A stretch of DNA of 64,000 nt from assembly GCA_946886855.1 (NCBI GenBank), contig CAMPJJ010000003.1, positions 1 to 64,000 on the forward strand, written 5' to 3'. The position numbers and the translations under genes are program-made. Positions 1-8,236 of this stretch are shown here, piece by piece. Numbering within the stretch: the first letter of the stretch is position 1; the number at the start of each line of letters is the position of its first letter. The notes under the pieces were generated by a model. It was given only the letters and a program-made list of their open reading frames with translations. It made no database searches and was not told where the DNA came from. This DNA is from an uncultured Roseateles sp. (GTDB lineage Bacteria; Pseudomonadota; Gammaproteobacteria; Burkholderiales; Burkholderiaceae).

Positions 1-62
1 ACGGAGAAGGGGGCGTGCGGGATCGATGACTGGATTCTTCTCCCGACGTGGTGCAAAGTGGA

Positions 63-92
63 GTACCAAGAATTGCAGGAATCGCTGTACCA
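63..92 (+). promoter_or_regulatory. Direct GTACCA repeats upstream of mocR-like gene
   Basis: GTACCA occurs at 63-68 and 87-92, immediately before the preferred start at 95. MocR and GntR regulators commonly bind direct repeats in their own promoters, so this is a plausible autoregulatory operator. Only the repeats are seen; binding is inferred. Confidence 0.3.
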
Positions 93-94
93 CG

Positions 95-1504
95 ATGCGT
101 CCGCTGAAGGTCGAACTCGACAAGTCCTCGGCCGTCCCCTTGGCCGACCAGATCCACCGGGGCATCGCGACTGCCATCGAACAGCAGGTGCTGCTGGCCG
201 GCATGCGGCTGCCGTCGTGGATCGACCTGGCGGCGCAACTGGGCGTGGCGCGCGGCACCGTCCGCGTGGCCTACGAGAAGCTCGCCGCCGCGCAGATGAT
301 CGAGGCCTCGCGCTCCGCCGGCACGCGCGTGGCGGAGCGGCCCGCTGCCGCGCGCGGGGGCGATCAGGCGCTCGACCCCGGGCCGTTCATCTCGATGTAC
401 CGCGAGCTGACCGCCGGGCCGGGGATCTTCCAGCCCGGTATCCCCTCGCGGGACAGCCTGCCCTCCAAGCTGATGCACCGGCTCCGCGCACGGGCGCTGC
501 TGGCGGAGACGACCGGCGCCGCGCTGTATCCCGATCCGCGCGGGGAGATCGAGTTGCGGCGCGAGATCGCCGGCTACCTCGCTGTCGCGCGCGGCCTGGT
601 GTGCTCGCCGGACCAGGTGATCGTCACCGGCGGCTACGCGGCGGGGCTGGGGATCACGCTGCGCGTGCTCGGGATCGAGGGCCGGACGGCGTGGATGGAG
701 GAGCCGGGCTTCTTCTTCACGCGCCAGGCCTTGGCGCTCGGCCGCGTGACGCCGGTGCCGGTGCCGGTGGACGCGGAAGGCCTCGACGTGGACACTGGCT
801 GGCTGCATGCGCCGGACGCCGCGCTGGCCGTCGTCACACCGGGGCAGCAGGCGCCGCTGGGCGTGACGATGTCGCTGCAGCGCCGGCTGCGGCTGCTCGA
901 CTGGGCCGCCAGCACCGGCGGATGGATCGTCGAGGACGACTACCTGAGCGAACTGCAACTGCAAGGTCGCGCCGCACCGGCGCTCGCCTCGCTCGACCAG
1001 CACGGACGGGTTATCCACATCGGCTCGTTCAGCAAGACGATCGATCCGCGGCTGCGGCTCGGTTTCGTCGTCGCGCCGGCGGCGATGGCAGCCCGCTTCG
1101 CGGAAGTCGCCGCCTGCCTGGCGCCGCCGCCGGGTCCCGCGGCGCAGCTGGCGATCGCGGCGTTCATGCGCGACGGGCACTACCTGCGCCACCTGCGGCG
1201 TACCAAGCGCCTGTACCTGGCTCAGCGCGACGGTCTGCGGGACCAACTGCGCGAGCGCGGCCTGGACACCCTGAACGCGGCGCTGGCGGTGCTCGTCCGG
1301 ACGCCGACGGGCGCTTCGGACCTCGCGATCGCCCGGGAGCTCTTCGCCTTCGGCATCTCGCCGGCGCCGCTGTCGGTCTGGTTTGCCGATGCCGGGCGGG
1401 CGCAGTCGGGCTTGATGCTCAGCGTCGCGACCGCGCCGAAGGCCCAGGTCGCGCGTGCCTGCGACCGTCTGCAGGCGGCGATCGCCCGGCATGCGCCGCG
1501 CTGA
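95..1504 (+). CDS. MocR-family (GntR-HTH/aminotransferase) transcriptional regulator
   Basis: 469 aa. It has an N-terminal GntR-type winged helix-turn-helix (about residues 5-70, including LAAQLGVARGTVRVAYEKL) joined to a full fold-type I aminotransferase domain (about 110-465). The PLP-binding lysine is K314 in GSFSKTIDPRLRLGF, and the upstream EDDYLSE motif holds the pyridine-nitrogen Asp. MocR regulators use the aminotransferase domain as an effector sensor and often control PLP, GABA or taurine genes; the target here is not evident. I chose the ATG at 95 because the homology starts there; the frame is open further upstream to 26. Two GTACCA hexamers (63-68 and 87-92, 24 bp apart) lie just before this start and could be its operator. 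The next gene on the same strand may be co-transcribed. Confidence 0.9.
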   Translation: MRPLKVELDKSSAVPLADQIHRGIATAIEQQVLLAGMRLPSWIDLAAQLGVARGTVRVAYEKLAAAQMIEASRSAGTRVAERPAAARGGDQALDPGPFISMYRELTAGPGIFQPGIPSRDSLPSKLMHRLRARALLAETTGAALYPDPRGEIELRREIAGYLAVARGLVCSPDQVIVTGGYAAGLGITLRVLGIEGRTAWMEEPGFFFTRQALALGRVTPVPVPVDAEGLDVDTGWLHAPDAALAVVTPGQQAPLGVTMSLQRRLRLLDWAASTGGWIVEDDYLSELQLQGRAAPALASLDQHGRVIHIGSFSKTIDPRLRLGFVVAPAAMAARFAEVAACLAPPPGPAAQLAIAAFMRDGHYLRHLRRTKRLYLAQRDGLRDQLRERGLDTLNAALAVLVRTPTGASDLAIARELFAFGISPAPLSVWFADAGRAQSGLMLSVATAPKAQVARACDRLQAAIARHAPR

Positions 1505-1598
1505 GGCGCCGGCCCGGACCCCGTCATCCTGGGAGGAACGACCCTTGCCACAAGGGCCGCTGTACCTCCCCCTCCACCTCGACCTTGACGGAACGCCC

Positions 1599-2735
1599 AT
1601 GGACATCGACCACCGCCCGCCGCGCGACCTCTGCGCCGGCGCCGCTTCCGGATTGCTCGGCGGCCTGATCGGCGCCGCCGCGATGACCGCCTTCCAGGCC
1701 GGCCTGGCGCGGGTCGGCATCACCTCGGGCGTCCGGGGCATGCCGTCGACCGAACGCGCTGCCGATCGCCTCGCCAAGCTCGCCGGACGCCGTCTGCCGC
1801 GTCGGCGGCGCCCGGTCGCGGGTGAGGCGGTCCACTACGGCATGGGGTCGCTGATCGGCGGTCTCTATGGCGCGGCGGCCGAACTCGATCCCCGCGTCAC
1901 CTGGGGGCGCGGAACCGCGTTCGGCGTGACCGCCGCGACCGTCGTCGACGAGACGCTGGTCCCCGCGATGCGCTTCGGCGACCCGGTCACGCGGGCGCCG
2001 CTGCAGTCGCATCCCTACTCGTACGTGTCGCACCTGGTCTACGGCGCGTTCACCGAAACGGCGCGCACGCTGTTCCGCAGGTTCTTCGGCCACGTGCGCG
2101 CGGGCGCCCAGGTCGTCCGGGAAGCGAGAGCGCAGGGCGTGCCGGTCGTCGCGGCCGGCAAACCGGCCGATTCACGCCGGACGCTCCTGCTGGCCTTCCT
2201 GCTGGGCAGCACGGCCGGGCCGCGGACCAGCGCGCCCCTCACCGTCTCCAGCTGGGCGGCGAAGCTGGGCTGGATCGACGTCAAGGACTCGCCGCTGGCC
2301 TTCCTCGCGTCGACGCACGCCGTGGCGGTGACCACGCCGATGGCGATCGGCGAGCTCATCGTCGACAAGCTGCCCGCCACGCCCGATCGCACCGATCCGC
2401 CGGGGCTGGCGGCGCGGGCCGTCAGCGGGGCGATCTCGGGCGCCGCGCTGGCGGGCGGGCGCTCCTGGCCCGCCGCGTTCGCGGGCGCCATGGGGGCCGT
2501 CGTGGCGACCTACGCGGGCTACACGCTGCGCGAGAAGCTGGCCGACGCCCTCGGCCATGATTTCCCCGTCGCGGCGGTCGAGGACCTCATCGCCTTCGGC
2601 GGCGCGACGATGGTGTGCCTGGCCCAGCTGGGCAGCAACGAGGCCGACGCCGCGTCACCCGCAGCCGCTTCGCACTCCGCATCGGGAACGTCCTACGACG
2701 AGGCGCTCACGGTGCTGGGCTGGCCGCACAGCTGA
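1599..2735 (+). CDS. Multi-pass membrane protein, DUF1440-like N-terminus and DUF4126-like C-terminus
   Basis: 378 aa from the ATG at 1599. The N-terminal half (about 1-200) is Gly/Ala-rich with short hydrophobic segments (GAASGLLGGLIGAAAMTAFQ, MGSLIGGLYGAAAE) resembling YagU/DUF1440. The C-terminal half (about 200-375) resembles DUF4126, with several membrane segments and the pattern SPLAFLASTHAVAV. An in-frame TTG at 1545 sits behind a strong Shine-Dalgarno (GGGAGGAACGACCC) and would add 18 residues; it may be the true start, since the ATG at 1599 has only a weak one. No enzymatic motif is visible, and function is unknown for both families. Family calls are from memory of their appearance. 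Confidence 0.7.
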   Translation: MDIDHRPPRDLCAGAASGLLGGLIGAAAMTAFQAGLARVGITSGVRGMPSTERAADRLAKLAGRRLPRRRRPVAGEAVHYGMGSLIGGLYGAAAELDPRVTWGRGTAFGVTAATVVDETLVPAMRFGDPVTRAPLQSHPYSYVSHLVYGAFTETARTLFRRFFGHVRAGAQVVREARAQGVPVVAAGKPADSRRTLLLAFLLGSTAGPRTSAPLTVSSWAAKLGWIDVKDSPLAFLASTHAVAVTTPMAIGELIVDKLPATPDRTDPPGLAARAVSGAISGAALAGGRSWPAAFAGAMGAVVATYAGYTLREKLADALGHDFPVAAVEDLIAFGGATMVCLAQLGSNEADAASPAAASHSASGTSYDEALTVLGWPHS

Positions 2736-2749
2736 AAGGGCCAGCCGTC

Positions 2750-2872
2750 GTGATGGTGGTCGTGATGGTCGTCGTGATCTTCGTTGCGATGTTCGTTGCG
2801 ATGTTCGTTGCGGCGACGGTTCTGCGCCGGCGTCCCTGGCCCGTGCAGCTCAAGCCAGCAGGACGATCATGA
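2750..2872 (+). repeat. Low-complexity tandem repeat encoding a possible small membrane peptide
   Basis: GTGATGGTC-like units are followed by three 12-bp units TTCGTTGCGATG (2780-2812, the last imperfect). Read on the plus strand from the ATG at 2753 to the stop at 2870-2872 they give a 39-residue peptide: a Val/Ile/Phe/Met-rich membrane-spanning stretch, then a basic tail (LRRRPWP). AAAGGG lies 13-18 bases upstream. It runs into the 3' end of the opposite-strand desaturase gene. It could be a real small membrane protein or just an expanded spacer; I cannot decide. Confidence 0.25.
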
Positions 2873-4010
2873 CGGCGCTCAGCGCCATGGCGCCGAGGTA
2901 CAACGCCCAAGCCCGCAAGCCGCGGTCTCTGCGCCCCGGACGATCGGTCCGGTCCTGCGCGCCGCGCGACAGCAGGGCCCCGGCTGCGTAGAGCCCCGCG
3001 GCGATCACCGCGGCCGCGATCAGGTTGCGGCCTTCGCTCATGTCGTCGCTGGCGTCGAGCCAGACGGCCGATGCCGCACCCGTCATCGCGACCAGGCTGA
3101 CCGCGCGCCAGCGGTCCAGCCGGCTCACCGCCGGATCGAAGCGCGGCTGTCGCAGGCGGTCGCCGTCGGTCGTCGTCGTCGTCGAGGTCCCCGGCGGCAC
3201 CCACCCGGGCGATTTGAACAGCACGCGGACGCGGTCCGACCACCGCGGCGTGGCCCGCGCGCGCTCGAAGAGCTCGCCGTAGAACTGGCCCACCGCCTTC
3301 AGCGGGTTCCAGCTGTGCAGCGGCTTGACGGTGCCGTAGACGCAGGGGACGGTTTCCTCGGCGAAGGTGCCGAACATCCGGTCCCAGATCACCAGCACCG
3401 CGCCGTAGTTCTTGTCCAGGTAGGCCGGATTCACCGCATGGTGGACGCGGTGGTTGGAGGGCGTCGAGAACACCCGGTCCATCCATCCCAGGCGCCCGAT
3501 GTGCTCGGTGTGGATCCAGAACTGGTAGAGCAGCACGAACAGCCCCGCCGCGACGTACTGCGCCAGCGGCATGCCCAGCAGCGCCATCGGCAGGAAGAAT
3601 GGCCAGCCCATCACCGCGTAGAAGCTCTCCTGGCGCAACGCGGTCGTCAGGTTGAAGTGCTCGCTCTGGTGGTGCACCGTGTGCGCCGCCCAGAACAGCG
3701 CGCTCTCGTGGCTGACGCGGTGCAGCCAGTAGTCGCAGAAGTCGTAGGCGACGATCGCCGCGCCCCAGCCCCACCAGCCGTCCCAGACCGCCTCCGGCAC
3801 CAGGGCCAGGTGCGGCTGCAGCCACGCGTACATGCCGTTCTGGAACAGCGGCGTGATCGCGGCGACCGCCAGGCTCATCAGCCCCTGGCTCAGGCTGCTG
3901 ATCGAATCGGACAGCCGGTAGGTATCGCGTCCCTTCAGCCGTCCCCAGAGCCACTCGAAGGCGATCAGGAGGCCGAACAGCGGGACGGCGATGAGGAGGA
4001 CGCGATGCAT
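2850..4010 (-). CDS. Sterol desaturase / fatty acid hydroxylase family protein
   Basis: 386 aa integral membrane di-iron oxygenase. The eight-histidine signature is visible in order: HRVSH (about residue 97), HTVHH (about 110) and NHRVHH (about 187), between hydrophobic helices at the N-terminus and around 130-165. Family members hydroxylate or desaturate sterols, fatty acids, carotenoids or ether lipids; the substrate cannot be assigned. The C-terminal 130 residues include extra membrane segments (about 300-386) not needed for catalysis. The start ATG at 4010 precedes a hydrophobic helix. The upstream gene on this strand (outer membrane protein, start 4955) ends 84 bp before, so the two may be co-transcribed. 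Confidence 0.88.
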   Translation of the reverse strand: MHRVLLIAVPLFGLLIAFEWLWGRLKGRDTYRLSDSISSLSQGLMSLAVAAITPLFQNGMYAWLQPHLALVPEAVWDGWWGWGAAIVAYDFCDYWLHRVSHESALFWAAHTVHHQSEHFNLTTALRQESFYAVMGWPFFLPMALLGMPLAQYVAAGLFVLLYQFWIHTEHIGRLGWMDRVFSTPSNHRVHHAVNPAYLDKNYGAVLVIWDRMFGTFAEETVPCVYGTVKPLHSWNPLKAVGQFYGELFERARATPRWSDRVRVLFKSPGWVPPGTSTTTTTDGDRLRQPRFDPAVSRLDRWRAVSLVAMTGAASAVWLDASDDMSEGRNLIAAAVIAAGLYAAGALLSRGAQDRTDRPGRRDRGLRAWALYLGAMALSAVMIVLLA

Positions 4011-4094
4011 GGCGGACGGTTCGAGGAGGACAGCTCGGGAGGGCGGCGCGGCGACAGGGTCAGGACTTGCCTGGGGGCGACGGGGGTCGCGGTC

Positions 4095-4955
4095 TCAGAA
4101 TCGGTACCAGAAGCTGGCGCTGAAGCTCTGCTGCGCCCTGGCGGTCGTCAGCGGCGACCGCGACGCGTCACCGACCAGCCGGGCGTTCAGCCACTGGCCG
4201 CTGACGGACCAGCGCTCGGAGAACTTGTGCTCGCCGCTCAAGGCGATGCTCCAGTCCATCATCCCGGCGCGCGGACGCCATTCGGGCAGTCCGCTGGCGA
4301 GGGATTCGCGGGGACCGATGCCGTAGCTGCTGCGCAGGTGCGCGCCATTGGCCGCCGTGGCCCCCAGCGTGACGGCGATGAGGTCGTCGCCGACGGGGAT
4401 GCCGGAGGTGAGGCCGAGCTCCAGCAACTGGCCGTCACGGCGGCGGCCGCTGCCCCAGGAGAAGCCCGACTGCAGCATCAGCCAGGAGGTCGCCTGGACG
4501 TTGGCGAAGGCCTCGGTGGTGAGGCGCGACCCGAGCCGGTCGATGCCCTGGGGCGTGACCCGCGACGGCCGCCCGAACTGCGGCCAGAGCCGCGCGCCGA
4601 CCTGCCATGTCTTGGCCGTCTCGGCATCGGCGAGCAGCGGCACCAGGTTCCACCCGACGCCGAGGTCCGTGGAGACGAAGGCGCCGTTCGGCGTCAGGAC
4701 CTCCAGCGCGGGCAGCAGGTCGGTGCTGCGCGCACGGCTGCCGGGCGCCGACGGCCAGCTGCGCGTCGACAGCCCGCCCGACCAGCTCGTCGCCGACGGC
4801 GGGGCATCCATCAGCACCAGGCTGCCCGCGGCCCGGACTGGCGCGGCACCGGCCCACAGGCCGGCGACGAGGACCGCAAGGGCGGGCAGGCCGGGCAGGG
4901 CGGCGCGGCGGACCGGCGACGGTCGGTATGGGGGGCGAGGGAGGGCGTGGTGCAT
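4095..4955 (-). CDS. MipA/OmpV-like outer membrane beta-barrel protein
   Basis: 286 aa. It has an Arg-rich N-region and a hydrophobic signal-peptide core ending in APVRAAG (cleavage near residue 42). Alternating amphipathic strands follow, and the protein ends in aromatic residues (SFSASFWYRF), the usual C-terminal signal of an outer-membrane barrel. Motifs such as GVGWNLVPLL, LGLTSGIPVGDDLIAV and SGEHKFSERWSVSGQW fit the MipA/OmpV family, whose E. coli member scaffolds MltA and PBP1B. The specific role here is unknown. It lies upstream of the sterol-desaturase-family gene on the same strand and is divergent from the response regulator at 5307. Confidence 0.75.
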   Translation of the reverse strand: MHHALPRPPYRPSPVRRAALPGLPALAVLVAGLWAGAAPVRAAGSLVLMDAPPSATSWSGGLSTRSWPSAPGSRARSTDLLPALEVLTPNGAFVSTDLGVGWNLVPLLADAETAKTWQVGARLWPQFGRPSRVTPQGIDRLGSRLTTEAFANVQATSWLMLQSGFSWGSGRRRDGQLLELGLTSGIPVGDDLIAVTLGATAANGAHLRSSYGIGPRESLASGLPEWRPRAGMMDWSIALSGEHKFSERWSVSGQWLNARLVGDASRSPLTTARAQQSFSASFWYRF

Positions 4956-5306
4956 GGGGAAATAGAGCTGCCGCGATTCTAGGGAGCGAGCCCCTCAGCG
5001 ACCTTGCTGGAGTCTGTCGGGCGCCGGGCGTGCCCTCGCACGGGGGGGCCCATCGGATTCCCACCAGAAGGGGGATGGCGCGCGCATCTCCGGACCTATA
5101 GGTAGGGATGGCGGGTGACAACGTTGACGATCCCAATCCGCAACATGTCGTCACAAGTGTTTCCGGCATCACCCCTCAGGGTTCCCCCTGAAGAGGGGGC
5201 GACGCAAGTGACCATCGGCCTATCATGCGGGCCTGCTCCGGCGTGAAGTAGAAGGTGGCGACGACCGTGCCGGAGACCCCTCGGTCAGTCGAAAAAGGGA
5301 GGCCCT
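4956..5306. promoter_or_regulatory. Divergent intergenic region with palindromes upstream of response regulator
   Basis: 351 bp without a gene. It holds the palindrome ACCTATAGGT (5094-5103), GGTGACAA-type motifs near 5114, a CACCCCTCAGGG element (5170-5181) followed by a GC hairpin CCCCCT-GAAG-AGGGGG (5184-5199), and a TATCAT hexamer near 5221 that could be a -10. AAAGGGAGG just before 5307 is the Shine-Dalgarno for the response regulator. The CACCCC-NN-AGGG element recurs upstream of the PEP-CTERM gene at 13538-13549. Confidence 0.4.
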
Positions 5307-5996
5307 ATGGAAGCAGTGTCCGTTGCCCGCACGTTCGAGGCGGCTGGAAATGGTGGCTATGCGTTGCCGGCGGTGAAGCGCCGCGTGCTCCTGGTCGACG
5401 ACCACGAGCTGGTGAGGGCGGGGATCCGCACGCTGTACCAGTCGCTGGACGAGATCGACATCGAGTGGGTGGAGGCGGCGTCGCTGCAGGAAGGCCTGCA
5501 GGCGTACGCGCAGGCCGGCGCGGTGGATGCCGTGCTGCTGGACCTGAACCTGGGCGACTGCAAGGGCCTGCAAGGCCTGCGGCAGTTCATGGAGGCCTAT
5601 CCCGAGGCCCGCGTCGTCGTCTTCAGCGGCACCCAGGATGAATTCGTCGTCCGTCAGGCGCGGGCGCTCGGCGCCGTGGGCTACCTGCCCAAGGGCGCGA
5701 TGATGGCCGAGATGCGCAGCACGCTGCGCGCGCTGCTGGCCGAGGGCCAGCGCCATCGCCAGTCGCAGTCGGGCACCTTGTTCCCGCGTTTCCCCTCGTC
5801 GGCGATGTACGACCGCGTGGCCGAGCTGGGCCCGCGCCATCTGGAGATCCTCGAGCTGGTGCTGTCCGGTTGCAGCAACCAGGAGATCAGCAACTCGACG
5901 CAGCTGTCGCTGGGCACGGTGAAGAACTACGTCTCCTCGCTGCTGCTGGCGCTGGACGTCAAGTCGCGCTCGCACATGATCAGCCTCTTCCGCTGA
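5307..5996 (+). CDS. NarL/FixJ-type response regulator with LuxR HTH
   Basis: 229 aa cytoplasmic DNA-binding regulator. The receiver domain (about 25-145) shows the acidic pair D31-D32, the phosphoacceptor D79 in VLLDLNLGD, the Ser of VVFSG and the conserved Lys K129 in YLPKGA. The LuxR-type helix-turn-helix covers about 168-229 (GCSNQEISNSTQLSLGTVKNYVSSLL). AAAGGGAGG upstream of the ATG supports this start. The hybrid histidine kinase begins 4 bp after its stop, so the two are almost certainly one operon and a cognate pair. Targets are unknown. Confidence 0.9.
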   Translation: MEAVSVARTFEAAGNGGYALPAVKRRVLLVDDHELVRAGIRTLYQSLDEIDIEWVEAASLQEGLQAYAQAGAVDAVLLDLNLGDCKGLQGLRQFMEAYPEARVVVFSGTQDEFVVRQARALGAVGYLPKGAMMAEMRSTLRALLAEGQRHRQSQSGTLFPRFPSSAMYDRVAELGPRHLEILELVLSGCSNQEISNSTQLSLGTVKNYVSSLLLALDVKSRSHMISLFR

Positions 5997-6000
5997 CGCG

Positions 6001-8166
6001 GTGGCCACGGTCCACCGAGGCGGACACCGGGTCGAGGAACAGGCGCCCGACACGAGCTTTCCGCCGACCGAGCTCTTCATCGACTCGCGCATCGACTCGC
6101 CGGACGTCCCTGACGTGCCGGCGAGCGTCGTTTCTGGCCCGCCGTCCGGTGCTTCATCGAACGGCGGCAAGGTCGCGGCCGCTGCGCCTGGTGCGCCTGG
6201 TGCAGATCGCGCCGCGGAGCCATTCGCGCCCCCTGGCCCCTCGACACCCGGCACCCACGCCGGCGATGCCGGTTCCGGGGCCCAGGCGCCAGCGGTTGCG
6301 GCGGCTCCGCCTCCGGCCGACGGCCCGGGCGCACGTCCGAAGCGCGCCCGGCGCCCTCCCAAGCCCAGCCTCTTCGTCGCGGTGGCCGGCGCCGTGCCCG
6401 AGAACGACGAATCCGTCCAGGAGGGCCGCCGCCGCGAGCGCCGCGCGATTGCCCGCCGGCTGCAGGACGCCGGCTTCGACGAAGCCTGGAGCCACTGGCC
6501 CTGGCTGCTGACGGCAGTCGCCGTGCCGCTGGTCTCGGCGCTGCTGCGCGGCATGCCGGCGGCGGGCCTGGTGGTCTGGGTCTTCGGCGTCATCGCGCTG
6601 GCGCTGGGCTGCGTCTTCACCGCGCGGTCGCTGTCGCACCGCGGCGCCAGGTCCGACAGCAGCCGCATGGCCTTCTCCGACCGCGAGGGCCGCCGCCTGC
6701 TCTACCTGCAGGCGGCTGGCTGCCTCTTCCTGCTCAGCCTGCATCCGTGGCTGGCCGAATCGCCGGGCGCGCGCGGGCTGCTGACCGGGCCGCTGCTGGC
6801 GGCCACGGCGGCGGTGGTCGGCGTGCTGCTGGCGCCGATGGGGCGCTGGTCGGCGGTGATCGCGGTGCTGCCCGCCTCCGAAGGCCTGGCGCGACTGTTC
6901 GATCCTGCCGCGCGGCCGGGCGCCGGCCCGGTCTGGTTCCTCGCCGCCGCGGTGGTCGGCGGGCTGGCTCTGCTCGAGCACCACCGCTGGCAGCGCGCCA
7001 AGCGCCTGCTGATGGAGCAGGACCTGCACGTCAGCACGCTCGAGCAGGACCGCGACGGCGCGATCCGTGCCGACCAGGAGAAGAGCCGCTTCCTCGCGAT
7101 CGCGAGCCACGACCTGCGCCAGCCGGTGCATGCGCTCGGGCTCTTCGCCGCGAGCCTCGAGCGTCGTCTCCAAGGCACCGAGGAGGAGCCGCTGATCCGC
7201 AACGTCATGCGCTCGATCGAGGGGCTGGAGCGGTCCTTCAACGCCATGCTGGACATCTCGCGGCTGGACGCCGGCACGGTCGAGCCCAACCTCCAGCACT
7301 TCACCTTGCGCGACCTGTTCCGCCGGCTGCACATGCACTACGCGGGCCAGGCGGAGGGGGCGGGGCTGGGGCTGCGTTTCTCGCCGGGCGGCAAGTCCGT
7401 CACCAGCGATCCGCAACTGCTCGAGCGCATCCTGGGCAACCTGATCCAGAACGCCATCAAGTACACGGAGGAGGGCGGCGTGGTGGTGGTCGCGCGCTCG
7501 ACCTCGACCCACCTCAACCTCGAGGTCTGGGACACCGGCATCGGCATCAAGTCCAGCGACCTGCCGCGCATCTTCGCGGAGTTCTACCAGGTGGGCCAGA
7601 GCGAGCGCAGCCGCACGCAAGGCCTCGGCATGGGCCTGGCCATCGTCAAGCGGCTGGCGCATCTGCTGGGCTACCGGCTCATGGTCGCCTCGCGGCCGGG
7701 ACGGGGCACGATGTTCCGGCTCAGCATCCCGCTGGGCGGGCTGCCCGAGATCCCCGAATTCACGACCGCCGCGGACACCGTGCCCATGCCGGTGATGGAG
7801 CCGCGCTCGGTGCTGGTCATCGACGACGAGGAGCCCATCCGCATCGGTCTGCAGCTGCTGCTGGAGGAATGGGGCTACGAGTCCATCATCGCGGCGACCG
7901 CGGCCGAGGCGGCGGAGGCGGTGCGCACGCGTGCCGAGCCGCCGGACCTGATCCTCTCCGACCTGCACCTGGGCGACGGCCCGGACGGCATTGCCGCCAT
8001 CCGTGCGGTGCGCGAGCTCTGCCGCATCGAGGTGCCGGCGATCCTCGTCACCGGCGACACCAGCCGCGAGGAACTGCGCAGAGCGACCGAGAGCGGCCAC
8101 ACCGTGCTCTTCAAGCCCCTGCAGCCGCGCAAGCTCTTCAATGCGCTGCGCGGCATGGTGTCCTGA
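6001..8166 (+). CDS. Hybrid sensor histidine kinase with C-terminal receiver domain
   Basis: 721 aa if the GTG at 6001 is used (4 bp after the upstream stop). Residues 1-165 are Pro/Ala/Gly-rich and look disordered. About 165-345 holds roughly six membrane segments without a recognisable ligand domain. A short coiled coil leads into the H-box with H370 (FLAIASHDLRQP), the N-box (LIQNAIKYTEEGG), G1 (WDTGIGI) and G2 (GLGMGLAIV). A receiver domain fills about 598-721, with phosphoacceptor D654 in LILSDLHLGD and Lys in VLFKPLQ. The layout suggests a phosphorelay from H370 to D654 and/or to the adjacent LuxR-type regulator. The signal is unknown, and the low-complexity N-terminus makes the exact start uncertain. 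Confidence 0.88.
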   Translation: MATVHRGGHRVEEQAPDTSFPPTELFIDSRIDSPDVPDVPASVVSGPPSGASSNGGKVAAAAPGAPGADRAAEPFAPPGPSTPGTHAGDAGSGAQAPAVAAAPPPADGPGARPKRARRPPKPSLFVAVAGAVPENDESVQEGRRRERRAIARRLQDAGFDEAWSHWPWLLTAVAVPLVSALLRGMPAAGLVVWVFGVIALALGCVFTARSLSHRGARSDSSRMAFSDREGRRLLYLQAAGCLFLLSLHPWLAESPGARGLLTGPLLAATAAVVGVLLAPMGRWSAVIAVLPASEGLARLFDPAARPGAGPVWFLAAAVVGGLALLEHHRWQRAKRLLMEQDLHVSTLEQDRDGAIRADQEKSRFLAIASHDLRQPVHALGLFAASLERRLQGTEEEPLIRNVMRSIEGLERSFNAMLDISRLDAGTVEPNLQHFTLRDLFRRLHMHYAGQAEGAGLGLRFSPGGKSVTSDPQLLERILGNLIQNAIKYTEEGGVVVVARSTSTHLNLEVWDTGIGIKSSDLPRIFAEFYQVGQSERSRTQGLGMGLAIVKRLAHLLGYRLMVASRPGRGTMFRLSIPLGGLPEIPEFTTAADTVPMPVMEPRSVLVIDDEEPIRIGLQLLLEEWGYESIIAATAAEAAEAVRTRAEPPDLILSDLHLGDGPDGIAAIRAVRELCRIEVPAILVTGDTSREELRRATESGHTVLFKPLQPRKLFNALRGMVS

Positions 8167-8189
8167 GACCGGGCGAGGGTCGCGCGTGG

Positions 8190-8205
8190 GGCGCCCCATG
8201 GCGCC
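8190..8205 (+). terminator. GC hairpin after hybrid kinase gene
   Basis: GGCGCC-CCAT-GGCGCC forms a perfect 6-bp stem with a 4-nt loop, 24 bp after the kinase stop. It has no T-run, so it is at best a weak terminator or pause site. Confidence 0.25.
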
Positions 8206-8236
8206 TACAGTAACGGGCCCTTCACGCCGCTCCACG

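Noticed and set aside
2784..4982. 732-codon open frame antisense to the desaturase and outer membrane genes
   Set aside because: Composition is Arg/Ala/Gln-rich and no motif is seen, while the minus strand encodes recognisable proteins.
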